Positions 13,081 through 27,789 of a stretch of DNA of 64,000 nt are shown in pieces. Source of the stretch: Urechis unicinctus. Lineage: Eukaryota > Annelida > Polychaeta > Xenopneusta > Urechidae. The stretch's first letter is position 1, and each line of letters starts with the position of its first letter. The notes below the pieces were generated by a model. The model saw only the letters and a program-made list of their open reading frames with translations, was not told the DNA's origin and searched no databases. Both the position numbers and the translations under genes were made by a program. The stretch covers positions 65,520,127 through 65,584,126 of the forward strand of contig CM067354.1 of the NCBI GenBank assembly GCA_034190875.2, read 5' to 3'.

Positions 13081-16000
13081 ATGCCATCAATGGCATAGAG
13101 TTGAGCAGCTGTGCCGAATGCAATCTTAAAGCCATCCTTGTAATCGATTGTTGTAAACATTTATCAGAAATCACAGAAACAGTTGCGTAGTGTGCGGAAA
13201 ACCCTACATATGTTTTGATTTATAATACGGGTAATTGTGTTTTGCCCTTGTGATGGTCGATAATCACGCCCTGTTCAGCAGTGGAGCTTATGCAATCAGA
13301 GTTGGATTACCTACAGTGAAGTTGCTTACTGGCACTGGATCATGGAATGGTTATTTTCCGATAATGTTTTTGTGGGAAGAATAGAGCATCTATCCTATAA
13401 TCATAACCTAGCTAACAAAACCGTCTCATTATTACTGTTTATAACCATCCAATGGGTTTAGAGCTTATGCCATGTATGCAATCGGACGGGTGTCATTGTA
13501 TCTTTAAATAGGAAGAGAAATAGAAAATATGGAAATCGTAAGAAGGGCGTTTCATTGCTGGATGTTTCATTACAAGCTAAAATTGAATTATACTCTACTA
13601 GCGGAGAGGAGGTCACTCGCTGAATGTCGGTGACTTCAAGTATACGATAAATATAACTATGGTAAAGTGCTGGTTTATGTGGGAGCCAATCATAAACTAA
13701 AACGCTTTTCACTTTGTTCGAGTTTTATACAATATTCCATCTAAATGACATTTGCACTGCAAAAGGTTTAAATTGTAACGACCCTAGTGGTTAATTTGTC
13801 ATTGTAGCCTTTATTGGAGGTACATTTAAATAGGCACACTGTAAAAGCTAAACGTTACGATTGGTTAATGGCACTGCCTTTCTGGATTCAGGTCAACAAT
13901 CATCTCAACACACAAGCCAGATACAATTTTAAATGATATTTGCGCTCCTGAGACTTGTTTAATACGTGAAAGCATCCCGTGTTTTTGTGCTGTTTTATAG
14001 GCATTGATTTCAGCAAATCCCTGCCACACGCGAAAGTATACACAGGGCTCTTCTTCTTGTACATGTTCACTTACGTCAATTGCAGACATGATTATACTGA
14101 TAAATAAGGCAGAATAAAATAACCATAACTAAAGTGCATCCGTGTTGTATGACATTTAAAGACTATAGAAATATTGATGCATGTGTAATATCCGTCCATT
14201 GAATGTATGAATATCTGTAGTTAAAGCAAATCAGAAAGGCTCATTCCCATCCCACTGTAATATTGTTCATAACTTATGCCTATTTGCGTCTGCTAAATAA
14301 ATCAGTGTTTCCAATAACATTCGTCGTAGAATATATCTTTCATCACAGAAAGCTTCCTTGATATCGCCATGGTAAACCATTGGTTTATATATACCATTTG
14401 CGAGGTATCGGCGTTAATTCAAACGCGTTTGTATGAAGCATAATTACCTTCCAACAGGCCACCCTGAGAGCTCGCCTTCCAACGACTTATAATCTGCCAA
14501 TCAACAATTTGGAGGCAATTATACGCACAGCACTTCATAGAATGTTAAATACAGTTGATTTAATTGTTCATTCCACGTGGTGTTGTCTTTATACCACCGA
14601 CACTATAAAGTAGCCGTGCATCCACTCAGGGGGGTTTAGTGGGAGATGGAAATTATTGACCTTTATGAATGGATGGAGATTTCATTTTCTCATAAAACAC
14701 TGCAATTTCGTTAAGCATTAGAGAGCAGATCTTTGTGGTCGTCTACCAAATTAAACTTGCAATAAGAGACCCAGCCGAGTCACGAGAGATTGTATTGAAC
14801 GAATTGCACCTTGCTCCCCTTAACACATAATATAATAATCAGTGGCATACAGTATGTTTTTCAGAGCATGTCTTTATGGATTGAATTTTGCCTTTTACCA
14901 TCATTGAACTCAGCACAATCCTCTGAGGTGATTATATGTGTTACGGGGTAACATAAACGTTCTTGACGTTCAAAAGAAATATGAAATCTCAAGTCACTTT
15001 CATAGCGTGTTATTAAACAAATCAGTTGAAACCAGTGATAATTGTTTATGCATTGGTCGTTGTGCTATACTTATAAATCTGTTGGTTGAATTCTTGGATG
15101 AAAAGAGCTGTTTTCATTTATGTTCAACAGACCACTGTATGGCAATATTGGTTCCTAATTCAAAGAGGGCATTAGGGAAATCAAAGTTGAAGTAGCTTCT
15201 TCTTAATCTCACATACCAGTAAAGTGCAAGTAATCTCAATAAAAGCAATAAATGGTCGGCTGGATAAAATCTTTAAAAGAATAAACTTATTGGATGTGGA
15301 AATGTTGAGAACAGTAAAGAGTTCAGCATGCCTAAACCTAAAGAAAGTCATGAGTAGGACAAATTCTTGTCATTAATTCTGCAGGATTAGGGTCAAATTT
15401 ACCAAACGTATCACCTCGCGCGGCTACCACTGCAGGTCCCCATAGTTTCACCATGAGTTTTCCAGTTGGCAGTAGTAAAGCAGCAGGATGAGCTATGAGC
15501 AAAGTGAAAAAACAATTAATTCACTAGGTTGCGTGGTAAAACAGTTCTGACTTTTCATCTACACCAGTAAAGCTTTTCATAACTGCCACTCACACGGTGA
15601 CCTCAACGAGCTGGGGCTTAATCATCTATGACATGTAATGGGGCTTTTCTAAACTCTACTGTCAGTGCGTTCACATTCTGTTGGAAACAATTACAAATCA
15701 AAATTGCATTTTGCCTATAAGCTGGCTTACAAAATTACATGCGCATTCAATAATGTTATTTGTACAAGTGTAATTTCGAAGCTTGGTGTCGTAAGAATTC
15801 TACCACATTTGAATAGGACAGCTCTAGGACCCGACATCAGCATATCAGGTTCAGTCGTCTTAATAGATTAAGCCTACTGGTCCAGCAATGTATTGTACCT
15901 CCACATAGAAAAATAACCCAGCGATTCGGTTGCATTGTCGATTAGTTTCAAATCTTACTTAAGTTTGTCAGGTAAGGTGCAATGTGTAAGCAGACAAAAA

Positions 16001-17018
16001 CACAAATTGCGTTCGTTCCCCCAGCCATCAAACGACCAGTAATGCAGAAATGCTGTTCTATTGATGAACAGAAGTCTCAAACCTCTCGTTTTACACTGCA
16101 ACGCATGAAATGATAACTCAAGAAAACATAAGGTTATGTTGGTGTTTCCAGACCCATTTCGGTAACATCACACATTATATCAATCCATCACTCTTGTTCA
16201 AACGCACACGGAATGGCTGTCTGGGGCTTGCCTACCTCTAAAAGCAGGAGTTTTCCTATGTTGACCAATAATGTGAACATTGCAAACATTGAAAATCTAT
16301 CGCTTAGTATCGGCTATATGCCAATGTTATTCTGTAATTCAATAAATATTTAACAAGCTATATATGACGTTAAGTCAATGTCTGTGAAGCCGCTACTCTT
16401 TCCAACTACTGGTTTATGATTAGACTAAAAGATGTGATTAGTGGTAAAGATGATCACGTTTGAATTGGAATTCGGGGTATATGTCATATTATAGTGATGA
16501 TACGTACGTGCCGAAATACATTTAGAAATCGCCTTGTTGAGCTCTTTTGTCATGGAGTTGGTTTAGTTGACTGAAAGCAGTTGGTTTAACAAAGGACATA
16601 TATTTAGGCAGCAAACATGGTAAGCATCTTACTGCACAAACAAGGATCAGATTTCTTCTCCAAAAGCATTATGACGTGAACTTTGATGTACATCATACTA
16701 AAACTTTTTTTTTTTTCGAATCGTCAAGAATATCAGCATACCGCAATTTTATTTTATCTGACATCGCTAACTAAAAATTAATGCTAAGGCTATAGAAAAA
16801 AACCCACTGAGAGGGTTCAGCTGCTTCAAAGATCAAAGCAATTTAGTGGTTGTACTAAAACTCATAAAAAGGTTAAATGTTTGCCTGAATCATTTCAATG
16901 CAGCTGTCTGTTACAAGGCCAATGCCTTTTGTTCGGTGTTTCTTCCCTTTCGTGCAGCACAACATGACATCGATAAGGGAACCTAACAAATGTCGATATG
17001 CATAAATAAATAAATATA
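13081..17018. other. Unique intergenic stretch, no clear gene
   Basis: Homology to copy B stops near 13,080. The stretch is AT-rich, with short random-looking frames. The only frame with any protein-like character is the minus-strand 13,865-14,089 fragment listed separately. A T12 tract lies near 16,706. Confidence 0.6.
13865..14089 (-). CDS. Short ORF, weakly cystatin-like
   Basis: This is a 74-codon frame from ATG at 14,089 to a stop at 13,865. Its second half (about residues 26-70) has a helix-like segment (FAEINAYKTAQKHG), then a hydrophobic strand, then IVSGLCVEMIVDL followed by NPERQC. That order resembles the helix, the central V-x-G loop and the following strand of cystatin protease inhibitors, but the canonical Gln before the loop is missing and the spacing is about two residues too long. 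A strong donor-like GTAAGT lies only 15 bp after the ATG, which argues against this start. There is no signal peptide and no copy elsewhere in the window. It may be chance. Confidence 0.2.
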   Translation of the reverse strand: MSAIDVSEHVQEEEPCVYFRVWQGFAEINAYKTAQKHGMLSRIKQVSGAQISFKIVSGLCVEMIVDLNPERQCH

Positions 17019-17322
<304 letters not shown>

Positions 17323-17326
<4 letters not shown>

Positions 17327-17335
17327 TTTTCGACC
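17323..17335 (+). repeat. Left terminal inverted repeat of YqaJ element
   Basis: ATCGTTTTCGACC, starting exactly where the (TA)n array ends. It matches the reverse complement of 20,745-20,757 at 12 of 13 positions. Confidence 0.6.
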
Positions 17336-17365
17336 ATCTGTGACGTAACCGATAAGCGTGCAGAG

Positions 17366-17377
17366 TGCGCATGCGCA
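17366..17377. promoter_or_regulatory. NRF-1-like palindrome, left promoter region
   Basis: TGCGCATGCGCA is a perfect match to the NRF-1 consensus. It lies in a GC-rich stretch (about 17,325-17,500) that also has a CRE-like TGACGTAA at 17,341. The small plus-strand gene starts about 385 bp downstream. Promoter function is inferred. Confidence 0.45.
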
Positions 17378-17762
17378 TACGCCTGGAAGCAAACGAATGC
17401 GCATTGCTTAGTTGTCACCTGTCAATGCGCTGCGCGTAGCGGACGAGCAGCTCCGAAACGCTGTGAAACCGGCGGACATCTGGCCAAGTCGAGATCAAAG
17501 AGGCCCATGTATGCTGTTTTGTCTTGGCTTTATGAATACCAGTTTTAAACCCACTGATATGACCAATTCCTCTGCTGGCCTATGAACTCTCTCTGCAAGT
17601 ATTGTTGATCTCACTAGCCGTACAGAAAAGTTTACTTTTGTGTCTTCTTGTTTTTAACCGTCGGATTATTGTCAGTAGTAGCTGCAGTGTTATAGACTGT
17701 AAGGAGCGCAAATTTTTCGGCGTTTAAGTTAAACCGAATTCCTGTGATTGAAGCAGAGAAAA

Positions 17763-18195
17763 ATGGCTTGCACAAATCCTCCACCTGCTGACAACAGTAA
17801 AGAAAATGACACAGTACACTCACCCAGTTAAAGGTGTACGGACTGATCCCATCAAAAGAGGACATTCCTGGGAGAGGAGTACTCGGACTGATATAGCTGG
17901 TTGTCTCATGGACAGTGTTGTTTCTCAGCTTCAGAAGCTCAGTTACAAAAAAGCACTACCTCTGATAGACCAACTGCAAATGCAACTCAACTCTTTACCA
18001 GAAGAAAATGATAGTCGCATTAGTGAGTACAGTGAACTTCTGTGCGTGATAGAGGCCAACAAAACCAAAGCCACAATTTCATTGAAGGCATCAATGCTAC
18101 TTCAAGAAATTCTCGATTACAAAACCTACAAATACATTTTTGACCACTTGATAGCTGTTGCTGTTGTCATGAAGCATTATGTTATTAGAAAATAA
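17763..18195 (+). pseudogene. Small helical protein gene of the YqaJ element, unrecognised
   Basis: An ATG in good context (AAAATGG) at 17,763 opens a frame that hits a stop at 17,829-17,831. The following +1 frame stays open to the stop at 18,193. Together they would make about 143 codons with one frameshift near 17,830. The start could instead be the downstream ATG at 17,806. The later part looks real: it is polar and predicted helical, with MDSVVSQLQKLSYKKALPLI, QLQMQLNSLPEEND and a Lys-rich end. It has no motif I recognise. AATAAA-like sequence follows the stop. It converges on the YqaJ gene and lies in the same element, so it may be the element's second protein; its function is unknown. 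Confidence 0.5.
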
Positions 18196-18290
18196 AAATG
18201 AATTTGATTTTGGGAGACCTGATTTATTATATTATACATTAACATATAAGAACACAAAATACAATAAAATCAGGATAATTACATTTCACA

Positions 18291-20598
<2,308 letters not shown>

Positions 20599-20681
20599 GA
20601 AAACAGTGCAAACTTGCAGCTTTCGATATCACGTCCGCTCAATACACAAATGTTTTTGCCTCCGAGGATCAGAGCGATTTC

Positions 20682-20691
20682 GCGCATGCGC
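20682..20691. promoter_or_regulatory. NRF-1-like palindrome, right promoter region
   Basis: GCGCATGCGC lies 84 bp upstream of the minus-strand YqaJ gene start at 20,598, in a GC-rich stretch of about 20,630-20,757. It has one mismatch to the full 12-bp NRF-1 consensus. Confidence 0.4.
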
Positions 20692-20702
20692 TCAGCGCAC
20701 CA

Positions 20703-20742
20703 CTTCGCGGAGCCAATACCCGAAATATAGTGCTCCGCGAAG
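20703..20742. repeat. Subterminal hairpin of YqaJ element
   Basis: Perfect 11-bp inverted arms, CTTCGCGGAGC (20,703-20,713) and GCTCCGCGAAG (20,732-20,742), enclose an 18-nt loop and end two bases inside the right terminal repeat. No equivalent was found at the left end. Confidence 0.8.
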
Positions 20743-20744
20743 CA

Positions 20745-20757
20745 GGTCGCAAACGAT
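20745..20757 (-). repeat. Right terminal inverted repeat of YqaJ element
   Basis: The minus strand reads ATCGTTTGCGACC. It is followed outward by a short CTATAGACA and then by (TA)n. Confidence 0.6.
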
Positions 20758-20941
20758 CTATAGACATATATATACAAATCGATATATACATATATATGAT
20801 ACAAATACAAATATAAGCATATATAGATAATTATATTTATACAAATATATATATATATATAAATATATATAAGCATAAATATATATATATATAAATATAT
20901 ATTTATTCATATATATACAGGTATATATATACATATATATA

Positions 20942-21038
<97 letters not shown>

Positions 21039-21092
21039 TTATATATATATGTATATATATATACATTATATTTATATATTATATATGTATTT
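20758..21092. repeat. (TA)n-rich array right of the YqaJ element
   Basis: Imperfect TA/TATT sequence up to about 20,940, then nearly pure TA to about 21,028, then decaying TA. With 17,019-17,322 it brackets the element. Confidence 0.95.
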
Positions 21093-23307
21093 TGGTCGTT
21101 GGGTGCTAGGTATTTCTGTATTTACGTCAGTGATTCGTTGGGAAGGTACTTTCAGAAAGAAGTAACGGTTAATTTGCGCGTTTATTATAATCGGCGAGGC
21201 ACTTCCTTGATATATTGCAGCACATGAATATTTATATGCCCAATAGTTAGCTCGTCAGCAGCATCTTGGCCTCCTTGAAATAATTATCTGTGTCTCTCTA
21301 CATGATGCTGCCTCACGACGTTGAATGTGTACTCCAATTAATATTTAAGCGATCGAATGCAACCATAACGGAGGACCAGCCTGCATAGACCAGTGCCTTG
21401 GACAATGCACACAAAGCTCTCAATAATTTGGCCGCATTTGTCAGATGCTCATGATGACATATTGCTGTCGAAATGCCAATATGTCATTCTTAGCTGCATA
21501 GCACAGGAACTTACCGGCAAGCCGTTTAGGTGATACTCCATAAGTTTTTCGCATTACGGCTCGTCCACATATTTTGTGGACGTTCCTTTGGTCTGTTCAT
21601 CTTGTTATTTTTAAAAAGCTCATTTTGCACGATAAATGGAAGGCACATCGATGTGACCGTTGTGGCTCACCATGCAGTATACACCATCACCACTATATCA
21701 TTGCCGTTAGATATATATATTATTTAACGGGAGTATAATACGTCTCCCGCTTTATTTAACGAATGTATATGAAAGCATTGCAGTAAAGAAGATCCGCAGT
21801 TTGCATTGCATTCATGGATCTTTTAATATATATCCTGTGTAGGTAATGCTGCAAATCACAACCTACCATAGTTGAAACTGAGCGTCTGCATGATCATTTT
21901 TAAGGTTTACGTCAAAGCGACTACAAACTAACCAAACGGCACTGAATTACAACTAATTGTTATGTACAGTTTTAAAAAGGAAGGATTTTTATCATGGAAG
22001 GGACGGTGGCAGCTCTACCAGAGCGAAGTATGCTCCAAAATATTGCCAGTGTGAGAGAAATCGTTCCATGGAGTTCTTTATTTCTTGCAGGCTTCGCAGC
22101 AACATGTGCTTCAGGTCGAGAGGATTCCTTTTGGCCTCTACTGGCATGTATCCTTGCTCGGTGTTGCTATCAGATAGTGGATGCTCTACAAGTACAATCG
22201 CAAAATATAAGTCATTAAACTATTTGTTAAATGACTTGTACTATGCATTTGTCAGACGGTTCTTGTTTTGGTTTGCATTAAATAGATTGGATCCGGGACC
22301 AATAGTGGCATTATCAGCGGTCCGTGCAAACAAATATAATGGCTCATTGTATTCCCTCTTTATTGGCCATACATCTGTCGTCATTATCGTTGTCAATGTA
22401 ATACAGGCGGAATGAGTCTGCCTTCAATAAACGGGTGTTTAGGAATATGTGATTACAACATTGAATACCTAAACCTCCCTGTGTTCGTGCTTTTCGCGGT
22501 GGCAACATTGGCCATGTCATATGGTACAACGGATTGTCAAGATGCTTTATGCGCTCATTTCATAATAATATTAAAATGAGGATAACGTTACGCAACTCCT
22601 TTAGCAATTGACTTCTTTTGCAGCGCAAATGTGATAGCTGTCGCTAAAAGGAGTTTCGAAGCTTAACTATTCTAAGTCGCCACATTCTAATAGACATAGA
22701 CCATATTAAAACCTTTATCACCTTCTAAAAGCCCATCTAACCATATAGCTGATGTATAGATAAATGAAAAAGCCTACGTCGTTTTTTCTATACAGCATCG
22801 GAATTATAATTGCTGAAAAACAGCATTATATTCTATTTCCACTAGCAGTACACATTATACTCAGACTTGCTAAGTAATATATCAAAGCTGTATCATTTAT
22901 TTGTGTGATGCGGTTTCAATAAAGGTGATATATGTGTCAGTGTTAAAAGGTCTAACTGCAATACCTTTTCCGACCACTTATAGGTATAAATAGACTATTA
23001 TCAGCTCATACCAAGTGTGTTTTGGCCCAAGAGATTATCATGGGAATTTCCATTCTAACAAGCATTATGTATGATATTACACATAATTGGCTTGATAAGC
23101 TACGTTTATTTTGTCCCAGCACCCAAACTTTGTAGCAATTGATATTCAACCTCCTGCATTTACATAAACAGCACGATAACGATATCGTTTATCGTTTTTG
23201 AATAAAGAAATAGAACCACGGTAAGAGAAGCTTATTAGTTCAATAACCATACGGAGGTACAGCTGAGGCTATTGACACGACATTGTATGAATATCTGATA
23301 AACGTTG
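21093..23307. other. Unique spacer between the YqaJ element and copy B
   Basis: No recognisable gene. Overlapping frames of 152 and 74 codons near 21,957-22,415 have no domain and no splice context. A short imperfect hairpin with arms AACTCCTTTAGC (22,594-22,605) and GCTAAAAGGAGTT (22,643-22,655) may be a foldback remnant. Confidence 0.55.
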
Positions 23308-23943
23308 CAGTATGTATTGGTCAATGGTAGGGTAATTGCTAACAGGACGTGAAGTAAAACATCCGAGGTTTCAGCGCAACCATCCATTGGTTTCAATGTG
23401 CAATCGACAAATCCGCTTTACAAGATCACTTTAAGAGAATTAACACTACCCATGTTTTTTTGTGGCTTGAAACTGTGATTTTACGATATGTTGGAGTTTC
23501 CGTTCGTCCGATTACATGCTTAGCTAATTAAGAAACCGAAAGCTATTTTTCCTCAACGAAATAAAGATTTGTATCAACAAAGAACCCAATGAAATGCTTC
23601 AAGAAGTTACCTAATGCGTGTGTGATGTGATCTATACATCACACACGCGTATGTTCCCGGGTATAGGATCACACACAGAAGTGTCAGATTATAGTTCAAA
23701 CACTGGTTTATGTATATGCACAAGAATTTCCAGCAAATGAATTGTTCGTCATTCGCGAGTTCTGTCACACTGAGCAACATGCCCAAACACCAACGAATGT
23801 GACAATGAATTTTTGTATAATGGCACCTTGGACAGATTGATTTTACGGCGAGATGAACAATGTGAAAATTGCAACGATTCTACCAGAACAACCATGTTCT
23901 CTCACATTGCTTCATAAACACAGTTATAATTGTTGATTTCTCT

Positions 23944-24106
23944 ATAAACTATTCTGTAAAAACTTACGTTTCCTAACATGCAATTATGAGCCTTCATAAC
24001 CAACCGTTCAACACCCTCCAGCTTTTTGCAATCGTGATTGATTGGCCTGCCATGTTAATTGATATATAAGCCGCTGGTAATAATATGGAAGATAATGACC
24101 CAACCA
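23944..24106 (+). repeat. Left 163-bp direct repeat flanking a copy-B-only segment
   Basis: It matches 25,963-26,126 with scattered differences. Copy A holds only one version, at about 436-590. The right repeat is nearer to copy A than the left one over the first 100 bp. Confidence 0.8.
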
Positions 24107-25962
24107 TATGTATTTTTCCCATGCGTTTCGCAAAGAACACGGGGAGTCAATGATTAGCATTTTGAATCACAAACATTAACACACACACAAACACGCACAC
24201 ACACATTCTATAGATACATTGAGAGGATGTTGTTATTGCATAATGCTTTTAATCACCAAAATTTGTAAAAAAGCAAACGAGGTATAGCACATCAACCGGT
24301 GTCTCGTTTAACACTGTAGACTTCCTGCATTCACGTACATTGCTTGGCTTAAATACATTGCATTGCCTATGCAGCATGTCCTTTGAGACTAATACGATCT
24401 ACGAAATGTAGAAATATTGCCAACAAAAAGCTGCACAATTTACGCTTTATTGTTTTTGTGTTCAACTTATGATAACGCGCTGATGAATGACTTCATCCAA
24501 TGTTTAGTGCCTTCTTGATAATGAGCGATGGCAATAAAAAACTCTGAATACTGGATAATGTGGTGCCGCTTATTGGATGTCCATAGAGCGTGTGGTAAAT
24601 TTACCATTCAGGAAGATAAGTGCAGATTGTGTAATGAAAGGATTGGCGATCATGGAAGTAATGCGCATACAAATCGAACATTCTGTATTATCGCATAGAA
24701 ATAGCATCTGGGGACTTTATAAAACATGAACGTGAGGCATAATGACAGATAAATCTACACTTCAACTCAAGACCAATATGTTTGTTGAATCGCCTGCCTA
24801 ACATCAGTGTACTGGCGTTAATGCGTTTGATATTGGATGACCCGTCTGTGTGGCTCACCTTGTTAGAAAAGAAACCAATTATAAGAGGTAGAAACTAAGT
24901 GATTTTCAAGGACCAGAATACTTATATACATGGATTTACTTACCTAGACATTGCGATACACACACCGCCATACTACTGTACATCGTTGAATTATCGGATC
25001 AGTTAGTGCCGCATAAACAACTGCCTGTATAGCGCGGCTTGCGCGGTTCCATGTCCCATCTATCAAGTGCCATCCAGATTGACAACCGTTGTACTTTACG
25101 GCCTGTGGTTATTCAAGTAACCGAATTGTTCCGTGCTCGATATTAACGGTGTATCGGCACATGATTAATATCATTCATCGGATGCAACATCAATTATCGG
25201 GTTAATCCTCACTATAAACTATTTCCGTTTTAAATGTAACATGTTACATGATGGGATAAGGAATCCGATGTCGCCATATTTAAAATGAATCTTTGCAATA
25301 ACACAATCAGTTGACCGTCTTGGTGTCAGTCATCCAACGGCATGACGTCAGTTGTCCACTTGGACGGTGTGAGGCATCCAATGGCATGGTGTCAGTCATC
25401 CAATGGCATGGTGTCAGTCATCCAAAGGCATGTCAAAATTAAACAGAATTAATGCGAGTTAAGATCCGTGACCTATTGTACTAATTCTCAAATACTGCTA
25501 TTGAATGATTGCAGAAAGCTCGACGAATTACTTAGTGTTTGATTGCGACACCATTACGAAAGATGCAAAGTTTGAAGGAGAGCAAAAGCAACAAATTTCT
25601 AGTCATAGCAACACAACGCATCTAGATGGTGCCTAGTGAGGCTATATGCAGAGAAATGGTAGCAACAAAAGTGGTGAGAATTGTAGCTTTGCAATTTAAT
25701 CATTTCAAATATAATTCAAGTGGCATTCTTGAATTCTAAACATTTCAAATCGTTGATTATCTGACACAATTGAACCCCAGTAACGGTAGGTAAGTTGTGC
25801 ATCAGACTATTTTCTACCTGTCACACGTCGTTCTATATTTCGAGAATGTAACTCTATAGCAAATAAATTGCAGTCAATAGAATGCTAGATACACAATGCA
25901 AGGCACATTATTCAAGAAATGATAGTCAGTTGCCCGTGGTTCAAGAATTTCCAGCCCATGAA
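24107..25962. other. Copy-B-only 1.9 kb segment, no gene
   Basis: Bracketed by the 163-bp direct repeats. It contains a (CA)n stretch at 24,178-24,205 and a minisatellite at 25,323-25,433. No open frame of note and no terminal inverted repeats were found. Confidence 0.6.
25323..25433 (+). repeat. 22-bp minisatellite, about five units
   Basis: The unit is GTGTCAGTCATCCAATGGCA plus TG. The last two or three units are nearly exact; the first two are diverged, and one includes GACGTCAG. Confidence 0.85.
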
Positions 25963-26126
25963 TTATAAACTATTCTTTAAAATTTACGTTTCCTAACATG
26001 CGATTATGAGCCTTCATAACCAACCGTTCAACACCCTCCAGCTCGTTGCAATCGTGATTGATTGGCCTGCCATGTTAATTGATATATAAGCCGCTGGTAA
26101 TACTATGTAGGATAATGACTCAACCA
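25963..26126 (+). repeat. Right direct repeat flanking a copy-B-only segment
   Basis: Partner of 23,944-24,106. It re-enters the sequence collinear with copy A. Confidence 0.8.
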
Positions 26127-27789
26127 TTTCATTCAATGGGAATTTGTTGCTGATTGTCCTACCCCATGTTTCGTTCCCTTAATTCAGCGAGTTGAGAAGT
26201 TTAATTTCACCACAGCAGTTTGAGTTGTCCCTTTAGCATTTGTCAATGAAAGTATCTCATATTTGCCAGAATAGCCGATTAGACTTCACATAAACGGTAG
26301 CCCGTACCCAGTGGCGCGATCGATCCTTTCGGATGCCAATGTTAAGTCGCACATTATCAATATAAACCATTCCCTTAGCGCAATGTGCTGAGGTCAGTAT
26401 GGTGCACCCCACTGTCAGTATAGAGGTTAGTTCGCCAACGTGGACAATTGGTGCGTGGTTTGCTTGAGCGCAGTTGCAAGTGGTGTCTTTGGAAAGAGCT
26501 TAACAGATTGTGTTATATCATGCTTACTACTTTAGATCGGCAAATCAAGCAACAGCCAACGCTCAGAGTGTTTCTCATTACAGAGTATCCGAGACTTTAA
26601 ACTCTGCCTGAATAAAGAGTGCATGCAACAGGAAAACTGAACTTCTCATTCAGTAGACAAGACAATGCATCAATTGCTTACCAACCGACGCTTCCGATTT
26701 TAAGTTTTATACCGAGCAAGTAGAAGCCTTTTATACCGAGCATGTAGAATGTCAAGTGTCCCTGCCTTGTTGTAGCGACATATTATATTACCATCGGCCT
26801 AGTTTGAACTGTCTGCAGTCACGCAATGCGTTAGTTACATAACGTATTCGTAAACTTCTTACTATGAGGATGACATTTTAACCCCAATTCTTGAAAGCTT
26901 ATTCTACCACAAGCGCCAGTACACAAAAATCCTTGTAACTGAAATGAGTTGCATGCCCCTAAACTTTGCTGCTCCAGTTACAAATCCGCACAAGAAATAG
27001 TAGGGGTGCTGACACAACTATATTGTGCAAATTAAAAGAAAATGCTACAGGCACTTAACTGTTGTTTACACAAATTGTCACCAAGTGATGATTCTTTTTG
27101 CAAATCAACAAATTTCACAATAGCCCCCATGTTTGTTTCATGTTTTTTTCTATTCAAAAAGTCTCATTTTCTGGGAGTACCATAATACCTTGAACTTCAG
27201 GCATCCCAGATATGGGATGCTCCAATTATAAACCGTGTTACTAGCTGAGGATGGAAAACAGTTTGTATCTTGACCCAAGTTCCGAAGAACTTGAAAGCTT
27301 GATTCTACCTTTAGAGGACACACAAACATTTCGACGAGGAACTGACACAATGAGTTTGCATGCTTTTTAACTGACTAGACTTACTTGCTATAGTTACAGC
27401 ATCCGCACGCTGGTTGTAGTAGTACATGAAGAGACCTGAAACTCAGCTAAGGGTTGTTGGAATTCACAAAAAAAACATTACTGGGTACACTTCCTGTAGG
27501 TACTCGGAATATAGTACTGGCCGTAGATCATCAGGAAGCAAATCTACAAATACCAAAATCTTTATTATCACGTTAATAGTGTGGTTTTGACGTAACCTTA
27601 GATTATTCGTTACCAAATTGAAATCAACACTGATGGTCAGATTATATTTTATTGATCTCATTCATATTACGAATGGTTGCAACTTACATCGGCTTATCGG
27701 GTTGTAGAACATTGATAGTCAAGATGGTCTGTTATCAGCATCCTGTATCCTTCCTCACCGGAGATAGTACATCATCAGGAAGATAAAGC

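Noticed and set aside
21957..22415. 152-codon plus-strand frame overlapping a 74-codon frame
   Set aside because: No domain, no splice context and no copy elsewhere; a frame of this length is expected by chance somewhere in 64 kb read in six frames.
25323..25433. Possible CRISPR-like repeat array
   Set aside because: Units are directly adjacent with no spacers, and the setting is eukaryotic; it is a minisatellite.
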